DNA from: Nocardioides piscis
GTDB taxonomy: Bacteria > Actinomycetota > Actinomycetes > Propionibacteriales > Nocardioidaceae
Direction of reading: 5' to 3'
DNA length: 64,000 nucleotides
Assembly: GCF_011300215.1 (NCBI RefSeq)
Contig: NZ_CP049866.1
Location: 2,666,001 to 2,730,000 of the forward strand
The first letter of the stretch is position 1; each line of letters starts with the position of its first letter. Position numbers and translations under genes: made by a program. This document shows positions 8,257-18,000 of this stretch, piece by piece. The notes under the pieces are model-generated. The model had not been told where the DNA came from. It ran no database searches and saw nothing but the letters and a program-made list of their open reading frames with translations.

Positions 8257-10917
8257 ATGGCGACCCGTACGTCTTCCCCGCCGGGGTCGCGGAGCTCGAG
8301 CACGTCCCGTTCCAGCACCTCGCGTGGTGGAACGAAACCCTCGAGCACCCGATCCCGGAGTACCAGCTCCAAGCGTCCGACCACCCGGCCGGCGCGAGGC
8401 AAGGCCGCGCCCGCACGAGGCCGGTCCAAGGGAGGGTCGCGGGCGCCGGCCAGACGGCCGGCTCCCCGCGCCGTACGCAACGGTCCCGGTCCGGTCGCTC
8501 GCACGTTCGGTGCGGTCGGTCAGCTGCTCGCCTCGATCTGGCTGGGCATCGCCCACGCCGTCGGCTCGGTCGCGCGGTCCATCGGGCGTTCGGCGCGTGA
8601 CCTCGAGCCCGAGCACCGACGCGACGGCGCCGGCCTGTTCCTGATCGGACTGTCCCTGGTGATCGCCGCCGCGGTGTGGTGGCAGCTCCCGGGTGGGCTC
8701 ATGGAGTTCCTGCGCCAGGTGAGCGCAGGCGCGGTCGGCAAGGTGGGCTGGCTGGTGCCCTTCTTCGTCCTCTATGCCGGCTGGCGCACCCTGCGCGACC
8801 CGGAGCACAACGGCCCGGTGGGGCGCCAGATCATCGGCTGGTCTGCTTTCGCCCTCGGCCTCCTGGGCATCGTGCACATCGCCAACGGCAACCCCCAGCC
8901 CGAGCTCGGCGACGCCAGCCCGCTCCAGCAGGCCGGCGGGGCGGTCGGCTTCGTCATGTCCAGCCTGCTCCTCGACCTGGTGCGCACCGCGTTCATCGCC
9001 GTGCCGCTGCTGGCGCTGCTGGCCTTCTTCGGCGTCCTGATCATCACCGCCACGCCCGTCTACCAGATCCCGGTCAAGCTGGCCGCCGCGCGCGACTCGA
9101 TCCTGGGACGCACCCCGTCCGGGGACGAGACGCAGTCCGGCGCCGAGGACGAGGCCACCAAACCGCTGCGCGCGCGCCGGCGAAGCATGCTCGACGAGGT
9201 CGACCCCGAGATGGGCGACCCGGCCTACGACTCCCCGGTCCTGTCGGACCGGGAGATCAAGAAGCGGCGCAAGAAGTCCCTGACCGACACCGGCAGCGAC
9301 GTCGGGATCGACCTGTTCGCCGAGACACCCACCGAGGTCACGCCAGCGGTCGTGGGCGAAGCGGCTCCGGACGAGGCGAACGCCGACCTCGTCCCGCCGC
9401 CGCACACCCCGCTGCCCCAGCGGGTCGAGCAGCTCGCCCTGTCCGGCGACATCACCTACTCGCTGCCGACCAACGAGGTCCTCAAGCCGGGCTCGGTGCA
9501 CAAGCAGCGGTCCAAGGCCAGCGACGCGGTCGTCGAGCGGCTGATGCAGGTGATGGAGGAGTTCGGCATCGACGCCGCCGTCACCGGCTACACCCGCGGC
9601 CCGACAGTCACGCGCTACGAGGTCGAGCTCGGCCCGGCCGTCAAGGTGGAGAAGGTCACGGCGCTGTCGAAGAACATCGCCTATGCCGTCGCGTCCGCCG
9701 ACGTCCGGATCCTCAGCCCGATCCCGGGCAAGTCCGCCATCGGCATCGAGATCCCCAACCTCGACAAGGAGATCGTCTCCCTGGGCGACGTGCTCCGCTC
9801 CAACACCGCCCGCTCCGACCACCACCCGATGGTGGCCGGGCTCGGCAAGGACGTCGAGGGCGGCTTCGTGGTCGCCAACATGGCCAAGATGCCGCACCTG
9901 CTCGTCGCGGGCGCCACGGGCTCCGGCAAGTCGTCGTTCATCAACTCGCTGATCACCTCGATCCTCATGCGGTCGACGCCCGACGAGGTGCGGATGATCA
10001 TGATCGACCCCAAGCGGGTCGAGCTCAACGCCTACGAAGGCGTGCCCCACCTGATCACTCCGATCATCACCAACCCCAAGAAGGCCGCCGAGGCGCTGGC
10101 CTGGGTCGTGCGCGAGATGGACATGCGCTACGACGACCTGGCCAACTTCGGGTTCCGGCACATCGACGACTTCAACAAGGCCGTGCGGGCCGGCAAGGTC
10201 GAGGTGCCGCCGGGGAGCGAGCGCAAGCTGTCGCCGTACCCCTACCTCCTCGTCATCGTCGACGAGCTCGCCGACCTGATGATGGTCGCCCCGCGCGACG
10301 TCGAGGACTCGGTGGTCCGGATCACCCAGCTCGCCCGCGCCGCCGGCATCCACCTGGTGCTCGCCACCCAGCGCCCGTCGGTCGACGTGGTGACCGGTCT
10401 GATCAAGGCCAACGTGCCGTCGCGACTGGCCTTCGCCACGTCCTCGCTCGGCGACAGCCGGGTCATCCTCGACCAGCCGGGCGCCGAGAAGCTGGTCGGT
10501 CAAGGTGACGGGCTCTTCCTGCCCATGGGCTCGAGCAAGCCCGTGCGCGTCCAGGGCTCATGGGTGACCGAGGCCGAGATCCACCAGGTGGTCACCCACT
10601 GCAAGGCGCAGCTGGAGCCGACCTACGTCGATGACGTCACCGCGCCGGCGGCCGCCAAGCGGGAGCTCGACGACGACATCGGCAACGACATGGAGCTCGT
10701 GATCCAGGCGATCGAGCTGGTCGTCTCGACTCAGTTCGGGTCGACCTCGATGCTCCAGCGCAAGCTCCGGGTCGGCTTCGCCAAGGCCGGCCGGCTGATG
10801 GACATCCTCGAGAGCCGCGGCGTCGTCGGCCCCAGCGAAGGATCCAAGGCTCGTGACGTGCTCGTGAAGCCCGATGAGATCGACGCAGTGATTGCCACTC
10901 TTGAAGGAGACGCGTGA
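8257..10917 (+). CDS. ftsK: DNA translocase FtsK/SpoIIIE
   Basis: Membrane-anchored ATP-driven motor that moves chromosomal DNA through the division septum and supports dimer resolution. 886 residues. A very basic Ser/Thr/Arg/Pro-rich N terminus (residues 1 to about 75) is followed by about four membrane helices (to about 265), a charged linker, the alpha/beta motor with Walker A GATGSGKSS (about 550) and Walker B LLVIVDELADLMM, and the C-terminal winged-helix gamma domain (MLQRKLRVGFAKAGRLMD) that reads oriented DNA motifs. The stop overlaps the start of the rodZ-like gene. The start follows a TAGGGT box by 6 nt. Confidence 0.95.
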   Translation: MATRTSSPPGSRSSSTSRSSTSRGGTKPSSTRSRSTSSKRPTTRPARGKAAPARGRSKGGSRAPARRPAPRAVRNGPGPVARTFGAVGQLLASIWLGIAHAVGSVARSIGRSARDLEPEHRRDGAGLFLIGLSLVIAAAVWWQLPGGLMEFLRQVSAGAVGKVGWLVPFFVLYAGWRTLRDPEHNGPVGRQIIGWSAFALGLLGIVHIANGNPQPELGDASPLQQAGGAVGFVMSSLLLDLVRTAFIAVPLLALLAFFGVLIITATPVYQIPVKLAAARDSILGRTPSGDETQSGAEDEATKPLRARRRSMLDEVDPEMGDPAYDSPVLSDREIKKRRKKSLTDTGSDVGIDLFAETPTEVTPAVVGEAAPDEANADLVPPPHTPLPQRVEQLALSGDITYSLPTNEVLKPGSVHKQRSKASDAVVERLMQVMEEFGIDAAVTGYTRGPTVTRYEVELGPAVKVEKVTALSKNIAYAVASADVRILSPIPGKSAIGIEIPNLDKEIVSLGDVLRSNTARSDHHPMVAGLGKDVEGGFVVANMAKMPHLLVAGATGSGKSSFINSLITSILMRSTPDEVRMIMIDPKRVELNAYEGVPHLITPIITNPKKAAEALAWVVREMDMRYDDLANFGFRHIDDFNKAVRAGKVEVPPGSERKLSPYPYLLVIVDELADLMMVAPRDVEDSVVRITQLARAAGIHLVLATQRPSVDVVTGLIKANVPSRLAFATSSLGDSRVILDQPGAEKLVGQGDGLFLPMGSSKPVRVQGSWVTEAEIHQVVTHCKAQLEPTYVDDVTAPAAAKRELDDDIGNDMELVIQAIELVVSTQFGSTSMLQRKLRVGFAKAGRLMDILESRGVVGPSEGSKARDVLVKPDEIDAVIATLEGDA

Positions 10918-12671
10918 TGGGTGCTGCCGAGCTGTTCGAGACCGACGCCGATGACGGGTCCCAGTCGGCGGGGGAGCTTCTCTCCCTGGCTCCCGACGCC
11001 ATCGAGGTGCGCCGCAACGCGGGCCTCGCCGCCGCCGTCGGCGTGGTGGCCTCGGCCCTCGCCATCGCCTATCTCGCACGCGCCGTCGCCGGCGGGGGAG
11101 TGCTCGACGCTCTGATGGCCGCAGCCATGGGCCTGCTGGGCGGCTTCTGGCTGCTGACCTTCCTCGACGCGCGCACCCCGCTGCTCGTCGCCGATGCCCA
11201 GGGCATCCGGATCAGGCTCGGCCGCACCTGGCGAGGGCTGCCGTGGAGCGCGGTCCAGCACGTCGAGCACACCCCGCGGCGCGGACTGCTGCGCGACGGA
11301 CGCCTGGTGGTCAGCGCCCACAACGAGGAGCGGCTGGTCGACGAGCTCGATCGTGCGGGCCGGCGTCAGGTCCGGATCGCGTCCAGGCTGTACGGCGCGC
11401 CGTTCGCCGTACCCCTCGGGCTCTCCACCCGGGTGGTCGGCGCCGACGACGACGAGCTCGGCATCGCGATCGAGACCGTGGCGCGTCAGACATCTGCTGT
11501 CGTGGTCATCGACCCCGACGACGCCGTGGGCGTCGACCCGGGTCCGGAGCCCGAGCCTGACGACCAGCCGCACGCGCGGATGGCGCTGCGCGACCCCCGG
11601 CCGCTGATCGCGGTCGCGATCGCCAAGCTCGCCGGGCTGGTCCCCCAACGCCGAGAGACCGAGGCGGAGCTGGAGGGCGAGACCGAGGGCGAGCTGGAGC
11701 CCGAGCCGATCGTCGCGAGCCAGACGCCCTCGGCACTGCGCGAGTCGGCCGCGGGTCGCCGCAGCGAGGCGCGCCTGGACGCCTCCGAGCCCGGCCCGGA
11801 CGCCGGAGAGAGCGGTGGTCGTGAGCTTCGTCGTCCCGGGAGCGTCAGCCTGGTCGAGGACACGCAGCTCTGGGGAGACCGCGTGCGTCCGATCAGCCGC
11901 CAGGGCGACCCCGTGGAGCCGATCGTCTTCGACGAGTTCGAGCTCGAGCCGGCTCCCGACCCGGTGATCGGGCCCGAGCTCCTCGCGGCGCGCACGCGCC
12001 TGGGGCTCAGCGTCGACCAGCTGGCCGCTCGCACGCGGATCCGACCGCACGTCATCGAGTCGATCGAGGTGGACGACTTCACCCCGTGCGGCGGCGACTT
12101 CTATGCGCGTGGTCACCTGCGCACCCTGGCGCGCGTCCTCGGCACCGACGTGTCGCCCCTGCTGGCCTCGTTCGACGAGCGCTACGCCCATGCCGAGATC
12201 GATCCGCGCCGCGTCTTCGAGGCGGAGCTGGCCACCGGGGCCAACGGCTCGATCCGCAGCACGCGGGGCGGTCCCAACTGGTCGCTGCTGGTCGCCGTGG
12301 TGATGGCCCTCGTGCTCTGCTGGTCGATCGCGCGGCTGGTGATGGACGCCCCGCCCGAGCTGCGGGGGACGACTCCGGTGCTCAACGGCTCCGGCGGACC
12401 CGGCGGCGTCGGCTCCTCCACGCTGGGCGACCCGGTCCCGGTCTCGCTGGACGCCATTGGCGGCGGCGCGCACGTCGTGGTGCGCGACGGCTCCGGGGCG
12501 ATCGTCTTCAAGGGCAACCTGGCCGCAGGCGAGTCGAAGGAGCTCGACGCGGCGCCGCCGGTTCGCGTCCAGACGACCGACGGCGCCCTCGAGGTGGCGC
12601 TGGACGGCCAGGAGGCCAAGCCGGTCGGACAGGCCGGGGTCACCGGACAGGGCACGTTCGTCGCCCGCTGA
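10917..12671 (+). CDS. RodZ-like membrane protein with N-terminal PH-like region
   Basis: 584 residues. The C-terminal half is RodZ-like: a helix-turn-helix region (AARTRLGLSVDQLAARTRI, about residues 360-430), one membrane helix (LLVAVVMALVLCWSIARLV), then an extracytoplasmic beta domain of the DUF4115 type. The N-terminal half is extra: two membrane helices (about 35-85) and a compact beta-rich segment (ADAQGIRIRLGRTWRGLPW) that looks like a bacterial PH domain, joined by a long acidic linker. RodZ links MreB or the elongation machinery to the wall in other bacteria; that role here is inference. ATG at 10917 is chosen because AAGGAG lies 7 nt before it; it overlaps the ftsK stop. Confidence 0.75.
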   Translation: MGAAELFETDADDGSQSAGELLSLAPDAIEVRRNAGLAAAVGVVASALAIAYLARAVAGGGVLDALMAAAMGLLGGFWLLTFLDARTPLLVADAQGIRIRLGRTWRGLPWSAVQHVEHTPRRGLLRDGRLVVSAHNEERLVDELDRAGRRQVRIASRLYGAPFAVPLGLSTRVVGADDDELGIAIETVARQTSAVVVIDPDDAVGVDPGPEPEPDDQPHARMALRDPRPLIAVAIAKLAGLVPQRRETEAELEGETEGELEPEPIVASQTPSALRESAAGRRSEARLDASEPGPDAGESGGRELRRPGSVSLVEDTQLWGDRVRPISRQGDPVEPIVFDEFELEPAPDPVIGPELLAARTRLGLSVDQLAARTRIRPHVIESIEVDDFTPCGGDFYARGHLRTLARVLGTDVSPLLASFDERYAHAEIDPRRVFEAELATGANGSIRSTRGGPNWSLLVAVVMALVLCWSIARLVMDAPPELRGTTPVLNGSGGPGGVGSSTLGDPVPVSLDAIGGGAHVVVRDGSGAIVFKGNLAAGESKELDAAPPVRVQTTDGALEVALDGQEAKPVGQAGVTGQGTFVAR

Positions 12672-12698
12672 CGACGTCGTCGTGTGGTGACCCCCACG

Positions 12699-12731
12699 GT
12701 CTCGGCGAAGCGGGTCGAAGACGCCCGAGAC
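12699..12731. repeat. inverted repeat before rimO
   Basis: GTCTCGG (12699-12705) and CCGAGAC (12725-12731) form perfect 7-bp arms around 19 nt, ending 2 nt before the rimO -10-like box. It may be an operator dyad or a weak terminator of the upstream gene. Confidence 0.3.
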
Positions 12732-12733
12732 GG

Positions 12734-12739
12734 CATACT
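12734..12739 (+). promoter_or_regulatory. -10-like element of rimO
   Basis: CATACT followed by 7 nt and ATG at 12747. It supports the shorter start for RimO over the longer frame beginning at 12684. Confidence 0.4.
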
Positions 12740-12746
12740 CGACCCG

Positions 12747-14231
12747 ATGACCACGACCACCACCGACTCGACCCCGACTCCCAGCCAGACGCCGATGAGC
12801 GTCGCCGTGGTGACCCTCGGCTGCGCGCGCAACGAGGTCGACTCCGAGGAGCTCGCCGGGCGGCTCGAGGCCGGCGGCTTCGTGCTGGTCTCCGAGCCCG
12901 AGGACGCCGACACGGTGGTCGTCAACACCTGCGGGTTCGTCGAGGCGGCCAAGAAGGACTCGGTCGACACGCTGCTCGAGGCGGCCGAGCTCAAGGAGCA
13001 CGGACGGACGAAGGCCGTGGTGGCCGTGGGGTGCCTGGCCGAGCGATACGGCAAGGACCTCGCGGAGACGCTGCCCGAGGCCGACGCGGTCCTGGGCTTC
13101 GACGACTACCCCGACATCGCGGCGCGGCTCCGCTCGATCGTCGCTGGTGAGGTCCACCAGGCCCACACGCCCTCGGACCGGCGCCGGCTGCTGCCGATCT
13201 CGCCGGTGGAGCGTGCGGCCTCGGCCCTGTCGGTGCCCGGGCACGGGGACACCTCCGACGTGGGGCTCGGTGCGCCCGCGACCGGCCCTCGTGCCGTACG
13301 GCGACGTCTCGACGGTGGCCCGATGGCCCCGCTCAAGCTGGCGAGCGGGTGCGACCGGAGGTGCTCCTTCTGCGCCATCCCCAGCTTCCGCGGCTCCTTC
13401 GTGAGCCGGCGCCCGAGCGACGTGCTGGTCGAGGCGCAGTGGCTCGCGACCCAGGGTGTCAAGGAGCTGTTCCTCGTCAGCGAGAACTCCACGTCCTACG
13501 GCAAGGACCTCGGGGACCTCAGGCTGCTCGAGACGCTGCTGCCCGAGCTGGCGGCCATCGAGGACGTCGCCCGGGTCCGGGTCTCCTATCTCCAGCCGGC
13601 CGAGACCAGGCCGGGACTCATCGAGGCCATCGCCGACACCCCGGGTGTGGTGCCCTACTTCGACCTGTCCTTCCAGCACGCGAGCGCGTCGGTGCTGCGG
13701 CGCATGCGGCGCTTCGGCGACCCCGACAGCTTCCTCGGCCTCCTGGACCGCATCCGCGGCCTCAGCCCGCTCGCCGGGGTCCGGTCCAACGTCATCGTCG
13801 GCTTCCCCGGGGAGACCGAGGAGGACCTCGAGACGCTGTGCGACTTCCTGGAGGCCGCGCGCATGGACGTCACCGGCGTCTTCGGATACTCCGACGAGGA
13901 CGGCACCGAGGCCGCGACCTACGACGGCAAGCTCGACGACGACGAGGTCCGTGCCCGCACCGAGCACGTCACGGCACTGGTGGAGGAGCTCAACGCCCAG
14001 CGGGCCGAGGAGCGCATCGGTGAGACGGTCTCCGTGCTGGTCGAGTCGCTGACCGGTGGGGACGACGGCGCCACCGCTGAGGGCAGGGCCGAGCACCAGG
14101 GACCCGAGGTGGACGGCCTGACCGCCCTGGTCGGCGCGTCCGGCCTGACGATCGGTGACCTCGTCGTCGCCGACGTCATCGCCACCGACGGCGTGGACCT
14201 GATCGCACGAGCACGAGGAGATCAGTCATGA
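12747..14231 (+). CDS. rimO: ribosomal protein S12 methylthiotransferase RimO
   Basis: Radical-SAM enzyme that adds a methylthio group to an aspartate of ribosomal protein S12. About 494 residues. The N-terminal UPF0004 domain carries its three cluster cysteines in [21 protein letters not shown] and GCLAERYG; the radical-SAM CxxxCxxC is CDRRCSFC (about residue 210); a TRAM-like end follows. RimO rather than MiaB is indicated by the LGCARNxVDSE motif. The frame extends upstream to 12684, but those residues do not resemble the family and a -10-like box lies just before 12747. The stop overlaps the pgsA start (ATGA). Confidence 0.93.
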   Translation: MTTTTTDSTPTPSQTPMSVAVVTLGCARNEVDSEELAGRLEAGGFVLVSEPEDADTVVVNTCGFVEAAKKDSVDTLLEAAELKEHGRTKAVVAVGCLAERYGKDLAETLPEADAVLGFDDYPDIAARLRSIVAGEVHQAHTPSDRRRLLPISPVERAASALSVPGHGDTSDVGLGAPATGPRAVRRRLDGGPMAPLKLASGCDRRCSFCAIPSFRGSFVSRRPSDVLVEAQWLATQGVKELFLVSENSTSYGKDLGDLRLLETLLPELAAIEDVARVRVSYLQPAETRPGLIEAIADTPGVVPYFDLSFQHASASVLRRMRRFGDPDSFLGLLDRIRGLSPLAGVRSNVIVGFPGETEEDLETLCDFLEAARMDVTGVFGYSDEDGTEAATYDGKLDDDEVRARTEHVTALVEELNAQRAEERIGETVSVLVESLTGGDDGATAEGRAEHQGPEVDGLTALVGASGLTIGDLVVADVIATDGVDLIARARGDQS

Positions 14232-14857
14232 GCGCGACCGGGCAGGACCATCAGGTCTCCAACTACAACATCGCCAACGTGCTCACCGTCCTGCGGATCG
14301 TGCTGGTCCCGTTCTTCGCCTGGGCGCTGCTGCAGGACGACGGCGCTTCGACCACGTGGCGCTGGGTGGCCTTCGGGATCTTCGCGGTCGCGATGATCAC
14401 TGACAAGATCGACGGCGACCTCGCCCGCAAGCACGGTCTGATCACGGACTTCGGCAAGATCGCCGACCCGATCGCCGACAAGGCCATCACCGGCATGGCG
14501 TTCATCGCACTGTCGATCGTCGGCGACATCTGGTGGTGGGTGACGATCGTGGTGCTCGTCCGCGAGTGGTCGGTGACCCTGCTGCGACTCTCGGTGCTCA
14601 AGCAGGTGGTGATCGCGGCGACCTGGAGCGGCAAGGTCAAGACGACGCTCCAGGGGGTCGCGCTGGCCGGGCTGATCATGCCGCTGCCGCACGGCGACGC
14701 GCACGGCGGCGCCTTCGACGCCTGGGGTCGCTTCGGCGAGGTGCTCTTCTACCTCAGCCAGGCGCTGCTCGCGGGTGCGGTGATCATGACGCTGTGGTCC
14801 GGCTACGAGTTCTTCCGGGCCGTCCGGCAGCAGCGGCGCACGCCCGCGGCCCACTGA
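14228..14857 (+). CDS. pgsA: CDP-diacylglycerol-glycerol-3-phosphate 3-phosphatidyltransferase
   Basis: Integral membrane enzyme of phosphatidylglycerol synthesis, 209 residues. The CDP-alcohol phosphotransferase signature D-x2-D-G-x2-A-R-x8-G-x3-D-x3-D is exact, starting DKIDGDLAR around residue 59. About five or six membrane helices are visible. The ATG overlaps the rimO TGA and GGAG lies just upstream. Location next to rimO and before cinA/clgR is the usual actinobacterial arrangement. A related phosphatidylinositol-phosphate synthase is less likely given the position, though the signature alone does not exclude it. Confidence 0.9.
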   Translation: MSATGQDHQVSNYNIANVLTVLRIVLVPFFAWALLQDDGASTTWRWVAFGIFAVAMITDKIDGDLARKHGLITDFGKIADPIADKAITGMAFIALSIVGDIWWWVTIVVLVREWSVTLLRLSVLKQVVIAATWSGKVKTTLQGVALAGLIMPLPHGDAHGGAFDAWGRFGEVLFYLSQALLAGAVIMTLWSGYEFFRAVRQQRRTPAAH

Positions 14858-14904
14858 CGTCAACCGGATACAGGACGTTCACGGGGGATACACATCGGGG
14901 TGAC

Positions 14905-14932
14905 TTGCGCGGGCGCGATCCGGGGTTAGGGT
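14905..14932 (+). promoter_or_regulatory. promoter of the nucleotidase/nuclease gene
   Basis: TTGCGC (14905-14910), 16-bp spacer and TAGGGT (14927-14932). A Shine-Dalgarno-like AAGGG follows, 7 nt before the GTG at 14967, so this is a conventional, leadered promoter. Confidence 0.5.
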
Positions 14933-14966
14933 GACCCGGCTCACTCTTACTCGGAAGGGTCCCCAC

Positions 14967-15040
14967 GTGTCATCACCCCGCTCCGGTCGCAGGTTCTCCC
15001 TGACGATCGCCATCGCCGGGCTCGTCGCAGCCCCCTCGCC
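14967..15040 (+). other. frameshifted signal peptide coding segment
   Basis: GTG at 14967 begins a typical export signal (MSSPRSGRRFSLTIAIAG, then LVAAP) but in a different frame from the downstream enzyme. Adding one C to the C5 run at 15031-15035 joins it to the main frame and yields LAVVASTAPAHA followed by the mature APVDVQ, a textbook signal-peptidase site. The signal and enzyme belong to one gene. Confidence 0.8.
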
Positions 15041-18000
15041 GTGGTCGCCTCCACGGCACCGGCCCACGCCGCCCCCGTGGACGTCCAGATCCTCGGCACC
15101 AACGACTTCCACGGCCGGCTGCTCGCCAACGGTGCCGAAGCCGGGGCCGCCCAGTTCGCCGGCGCGGTGGCGCAGCTGCGGGCCGAGAACCCCAACACGC
15201 TCTTCGCCGCCGGCGGTGACCTGATCGGCGCCTCCACGTTCGAGTCCTTCATCCAGAAGGACAAGCCCACCCTGGATGCGCTGAACGCCGCCGGGCTGGA
15301 CGTCTCGGCCGCCGGCAACCACGAGTTCGACGCCGGCTACCGCGACCTCGTCGATCGGGTGATGGCGCCGTACGACGCTGCGAGCAACGAGCTCGGCGGC
15401 GCCGAGTGGCAATACCTCGCGGCCAACGTCCGCAGGAAGTCCGACGGGGCCTATGCCCTTCCCGACGTCGCCGCATCACCGGGCGACTCCGACGGGGGCA
15501 CCTGGATGACCTCGGTCGGCGACGTCCAGGTCGGGTTCGTCGGCACGGTCACCGAGGAGCTGTCCTCCCTGGTGAGCCCCGCCGGCATCAGTGAGGTCGA
15601 GGTCAGCGGCATCGTCGAGGAGACCAACGCCGCGGCCGACGCACTCACCGCGGCGGGCGCGGACCTGGTCGTGATGCTGGTGCACGAAGGTGCCACCTCC
15701 ACGAACATCGCCGCCGTCACCGACGACTCGGCGTTCGGCCGGATCGTCGCCGGGGTCGACCAGGAAGTCGACGCGATCATCTCCGGCCACACCCACCTCG
15801 CCTACGACCACGTTGTCGACGGCCGGCCCGTGGTCTCGGCCGGTCAGTACGGCACCAACCTCAACAAGCTCGTGTTCAGCGTGGATCCGGTCACCGGAGC
15901 GGTCGCGCTGAAGGAGCACGCAATCGTGGCGGCCAACTCGGTGCAGGTGACCGCGCCGAGCGCCGTCGAGACCAAGGCCCAGGTGCAGGCGTTGGTCAAG
16001 GACGCCACCGACAAGGCCGAGGTCCTCGGAGCGCGGGAGCTCGGCCAGCTCGCCGGTCCGTTGCGCCGGGCACAGCTGGCGTCGGGCTCGGAGAACCGCG
16101 GCGGGGAGTCCACGCTCGGCAACCTGGTCGCCGAGGTGCAGCGCTGGGCCACGTCCAGCCCCGAGTCGGGTGGCGCCCAGATCGGGTTCATGAACCCCGG
16201 CGGCCTGCGCGCCGACATGCTGGGCAACAACGCCGACGGCTATCCGGCGGTCCTGACCTACAAGCAGGCGGCCGGCGTCCAGCCGTTCGCCAACAACCTG
16301 GTCAACATGCGGATGACAGGCGCGCAGGTGAAGGCCGTCCTCGAGCAGCAGTGGCAGCGCGACGCCGCGGGCAACGTGCCGTCGCGGCCCTTCCTGCGGC
16401 TCGGCACCTCCTCCGGTTTCAGGTTCACCTACGACCCGGCTCGGGTCGAGGGCGACCGCATCACGGGGATGTGGCTCAACGGGACGGCGATTGCTCCGGC
16501 GACGACCTACTCGGTGACGGCCAATGCCTTCCTGGCCGCGGGCGGCGACAACTTCCGCGCCTTCGGCGCAGCCACCAACAAGCGTGACACCGGGAAGATC
16601 GACCTGCAGGCGATGGTGGACTACATGGCGGCCAAGTCGCCGGTGGCGGCAGACCCGACGCAGCACGCGGTCGGCGTGAGCTTCCCCGCCAACGCCCCCG
16701 CTGGCTACTTCCCGGCGGACAAGGTCCGGTTCAACCTCTCCTCGCTCGCCTTCTCTGCTCCCGGCGACGTCCGCGACGACACCGTCCGGGTCCTCGCCGA
16801 CGGTGCGCTCCTGGGTGAGTTCCCGGTCGACAACACCGTCGGCTCGAGCATCAGTGACGAATACGGCACCGCCCAGGTGGCCGTCGACGTCCCTGCGTCC
16901 TGGAGCAACGGCAAGCACGTGCTCGAGGTGGTGGGCAACCGCACCGGCACGACGGTCCAGGTGCCGGTCACCGCGGCCCGCCCGATCGCAGAGATCCAGG
17001 GCACCGGCAGCTCCTCGCCCGTGTCGGGCCAGACCGTGACCACGCGAGGCGTCGTGACGGCGCGCTACGAGACCGGTGGCTACAACGGCTTCGTCATCCA
17101 GACCCCGGGGGCGACCCCGGGTGCGGCCTCGCACGGCCTGTTCGTCTACGGCGGCTCGGGCGCGGCCGGCGCAGCACGGGCGGGGCTCGTCGAGATCGGC
17201 GACTACGTGCGGGTGACGGGGCGGGTCTCGGAGTTCAGCTCGCTCACCCAGATCACCCCGGCCACGAGCGGCGACATCCAGCAGATCGACGGGGACGTGG
17301 CCCTGACCCCGGCTGCTGTGCCGTTCCCGACGGACAACCCCGGACGGGAGCGGCTCGAGCACATGCTGCTCCAGCCGACAGGACCGTTCACGGTCAGCGA
17401 CAACTACAACCTCAACCGCTTCGGCGAGATGGTCCTCGCGGCCGGCGCCGCACCCCTGCGCCAGCCGACCGACGTCGCGCGACCCGGCTCGTCGGAGGCG
17501 GTGGACGTGGCGGCGCAGAACGCTGCCCGACGGGTGGTCCTCGACGACGGGTCGACGAGCGACTACGTCAACCACGAGGCAGCACAGGACGTCGCGCTGC
17601 CCTACCTCACCGACACCCCCACGCTGCGAGTCGGTGACCCGGTGTCGTTCGCGGACCCGGTGATCCTCAGCTACGGCTTCAACGAGTGGCGATTCCAGCC
17701 GCAGACGCAGGTGACCGGAGGCGACGGCGACTCGCCGGCGACCTTCGGCCCCAGCTCGCGCACGGCAGCCCCGCGGGCGGTCGGTGGGGATGTCCAGGTC
17801 GCGAGCTTCAACGTCCTGAACTACTTCCCCACCACCGGTGACCAGCTCGAGGGCTGCGACTACTACGAGGACCGGGACGGTGATCCCGTCAGCATCTCGG
17901 GTGGCTGCGACGCACGCGGTGCCGCCGAGCGCGAGGACTTCGAGCGGCAGCAGGCCAAGATCGTCCGGGCGATCAACGCGCTGGACGCCGAGGTCGTCTC

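Noticed and set aside
12684..12746. Longer N terminus for RimO
   Set aside because: Lacks family residues and lies upstream of the -10-like box at 12734.
8065..14096. Long minus-strand open frames opposite ftsK, rodZ-like and rimO (up to 1121 codons)
   Set aside because: They follow the third-codon GC bias of the real plus genes, have Arg/Gly/His/Val-rich composition and no family motifs.
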